NCBI GenBank assembly: GCA_964516925.1
Contig: CAZEXL010000026.1
Span: forward strand, 1-14,586
From: CAG-552 sp964516925
GTDB lineage: Bacteria > Bacillota > Clostridia > Christensenellales > Pumilibacteraceae
Length of the DNA stretch: 14,586 bases
Direction of reading: 5' to 3'
The notes under the pieces are model-generated. The model worked only from the letters and a program-made list of their open reading frames with translations, did no database searches and had not been told where the DNA came from. This document shows, piece by piece, positions 13,939-14,586 of this stretch. Position 1 is the stretch's first letter, and each line of letters opens with the position of its first letter. The position numbers and the translations under genes are program-made.

Positions 13939-14139
13939 ATGGATAAGCGGTTTTGTCACAATTTAAAAGAATGTAGGAAGCTGTGCTGCTTAACACAAAA
14001 GCAGGTTGCCGCAAAATTGGACGTGGTTGAAAGTTGTTATGCGAATTGGGAGCAAGGCAGAACCGAACCTAATATAGAGATGCTAAGAAAACTAGGAATT
14101 ATTTTTGGCGTTTGCGTGGACGAGTTAATAAACGGATAG
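13939..14139 (+). CDS. XRE-family helix-turn-helix regulator, single domain
   Basis: 66 residues from ATG 13939, a complete Cro/cI-type domain and nothing else: helices at LKECRKLCCL, TQKQVAAKLDV (helix 2), ESCYANWEQGRTEPNIEMLR (recognition helix and wing) and GVCVDELING, the last motif being typical of this family. Cytoplasmic DNA-binding protein, probably a dimer. It has no Shine-Dalgarno sequence: the ATG follows a run of seven T, and a TAAAAT at 13927-13932 or 13919-13924 could be the -10, giving a leaderless or nearly leaderless mRNA. It diverges from the membrane-protein gene 13839, with nested operators in the 99-bp spacer. Likely represses that gene and perhaps itself. Followed by a good terminator. 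Confidence 0.9.
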   Translation: MDKRFCHNLKECRKLCCLTQKQVAAKLDVVESCYANWEQGRTEPNIEMLRKLGIIFGVCVDELING

Positions 14140-14140
14140 T

Positions 14141-14173
14141 AAAAGCGACTTTGAATTTTAAAGCCGCTTTTTT
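14141..14173 (+). terminator. Rho-independent terminator of the XRE gene
   Basis: AAAAGCGACTTT (14141-14152), 7-nt loop, AAAGCCGCTTTT (14160-14171): 12-bp stem with one mismatch ending in six T (14168-14173), starting 1 nt after the stop codon. Confidence 0.88.
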
Positions 14174-14188
14174 CTTGCGCTTTTTGTA

Positions 14189-14586
14189 CCTACTTTTCTT
14201 TAGGAAAAGAAAAGTAGGCAAAAGAAACTTAAGCTTATGTCATTCTAAGCAACAGGCGAAGAATCTCGCGGAAGCGGTTACTTTTCTTTGGGAAAAGAAA
14301 AGTAACCAAAAGAAACTTAAACCGTACTTTTCTTTAGGAAAGAAAAGTAGGCAAAAGAAACTTAAACTTAGGGTACGTATTATAAAAACCTTACGTCACC
14401 AACGAGGAGCGTTAGCGACGCGGCAATCTCTCCGTGCAAATGCAAGCTGTCGGCATAATCAAGCGTAAAAACTTCGCTTTTTCTGTCATCCTGAGCCTCG
14501 GGCGAAGGATCTCGCGGAAGCGAAACCACATGTCACCAACGAGGAGCGTTAGCGACGCGGCAATCTCTCCGTGCAAATGCAAGCTG
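14189..14586. repeat. Repeat island 3 (no genes), runs off the window
   Basis: Contains no gene. Order: H (14189-14218, CCTACTTTTCTTT arms), S module (14239-14276, ATTCT/AGAAT), H with different outer pairs (14276-14307, GGTTACTTTTC / GAAAAGTAACC), H (14325-14349), T module (14395-14434), S module (14485-14522), T module (14532-14571). All in plus orientation, as at the left ends of islands 1 and 2; the closing inverted copy would lie beyond 14586. Confidence 0.75.
14307..14497 (+). repeat. 191-bp direct repeat, copy 2
   Basis: Identical to 11323-11513. Immediately outside, the flanking bases differ (GTAACC against GTAGGC on the left, TCGGG against GTAAA on the right), so the identity has sharp ends. 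Confidence 0.9.

Noticed and set aside
14112..14468. Open frame overlapping the XRE gene end and island 3
   Set aside because: Same repeat-derived peptide as at 11221-11484; passes through the terminator and lacks its own start signals.
1..14586. tRNA, rRNA or riboswitch
   Set aside because: I saw no cloverleaf with a GTTCRA arm, no rRNA signature and no recognisable riboswitch core in the intergenic stretches.

Overview
The window looks like chromosome from a low-GC Bacillota, probably an uncultured Clostridia-type gut or animal-associated lineage. Grounds: strong AGGAGG-type ribosome binding sites, several consensus TTGACA-17-TATAAT promoters, lipoprotein and Gram-positive secretion signals, BspA-type leucine-rich repeats, and an RsgI-type domain. 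Taxonomy is an inference; no rRNA or marker gene is present.

Layout. (1) Positions 1-3262, minus strand: a surface/secretion cluster reading leftward from a consensus promoter. It holds two small paralogous membrane-anchored proteins (3197-2691, 2637-2122) and then a secreted subtilisin-family (S8) protease with a C-terminal leucine-rich-repeat array that runs off the left edge. (2) 3263-3768: an AT-rich gene-free stretch with two tandem DnaA-box-like sites, a long hairpin and a terminator. (3) 4935-3769, minus: a lipoprotein with an RsgI-like domain and a long helical tail, with its own promoter and operator-like palindrome. (4) 9241-5083, minus: a four-gene operon (two ABC ATPases, an ABC-2 type permease, a TerB-like protein). 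It diverges from a TetR-family regulator (9390-9956, plus); the shared spacer carries overlapping promoter elements and a 23-bp inverted repeat. (5) 9957-14586: a repeat-rich region. Three islands of hairpin repeats (9957-10331, 11210-12056, 14189-end) separate an EamA/DMT transporter (11195-10332), an unknown protein (12551-12057), a truncated leucine-rich-repeat protein (13147-12800), a membrane protein (13839-13228) and a divergent XRE-family regulator (13939-14139).

How the parts work together (inference): the TetR protein probably senses the substrate of the adjacent ABC exporter and represses it and itself. The XRE protein probably controls the divergent membrane-protein gene through nested inverted repeats over a perfect promoter. 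The two small paralogs next to the S8 protease resemble, in layout and weakly in sequence pattern, the PrcB partner of spirochaete dentilisin.

The most unusual structure is the repeat system. Islands begin and end with the same hairpin in opposite orientations, often touch stop codons, and the hairpin arms change in a compensatory way between copies. This suggests a structured, MITE/REP-like element family rather than random low-complexity sequence.
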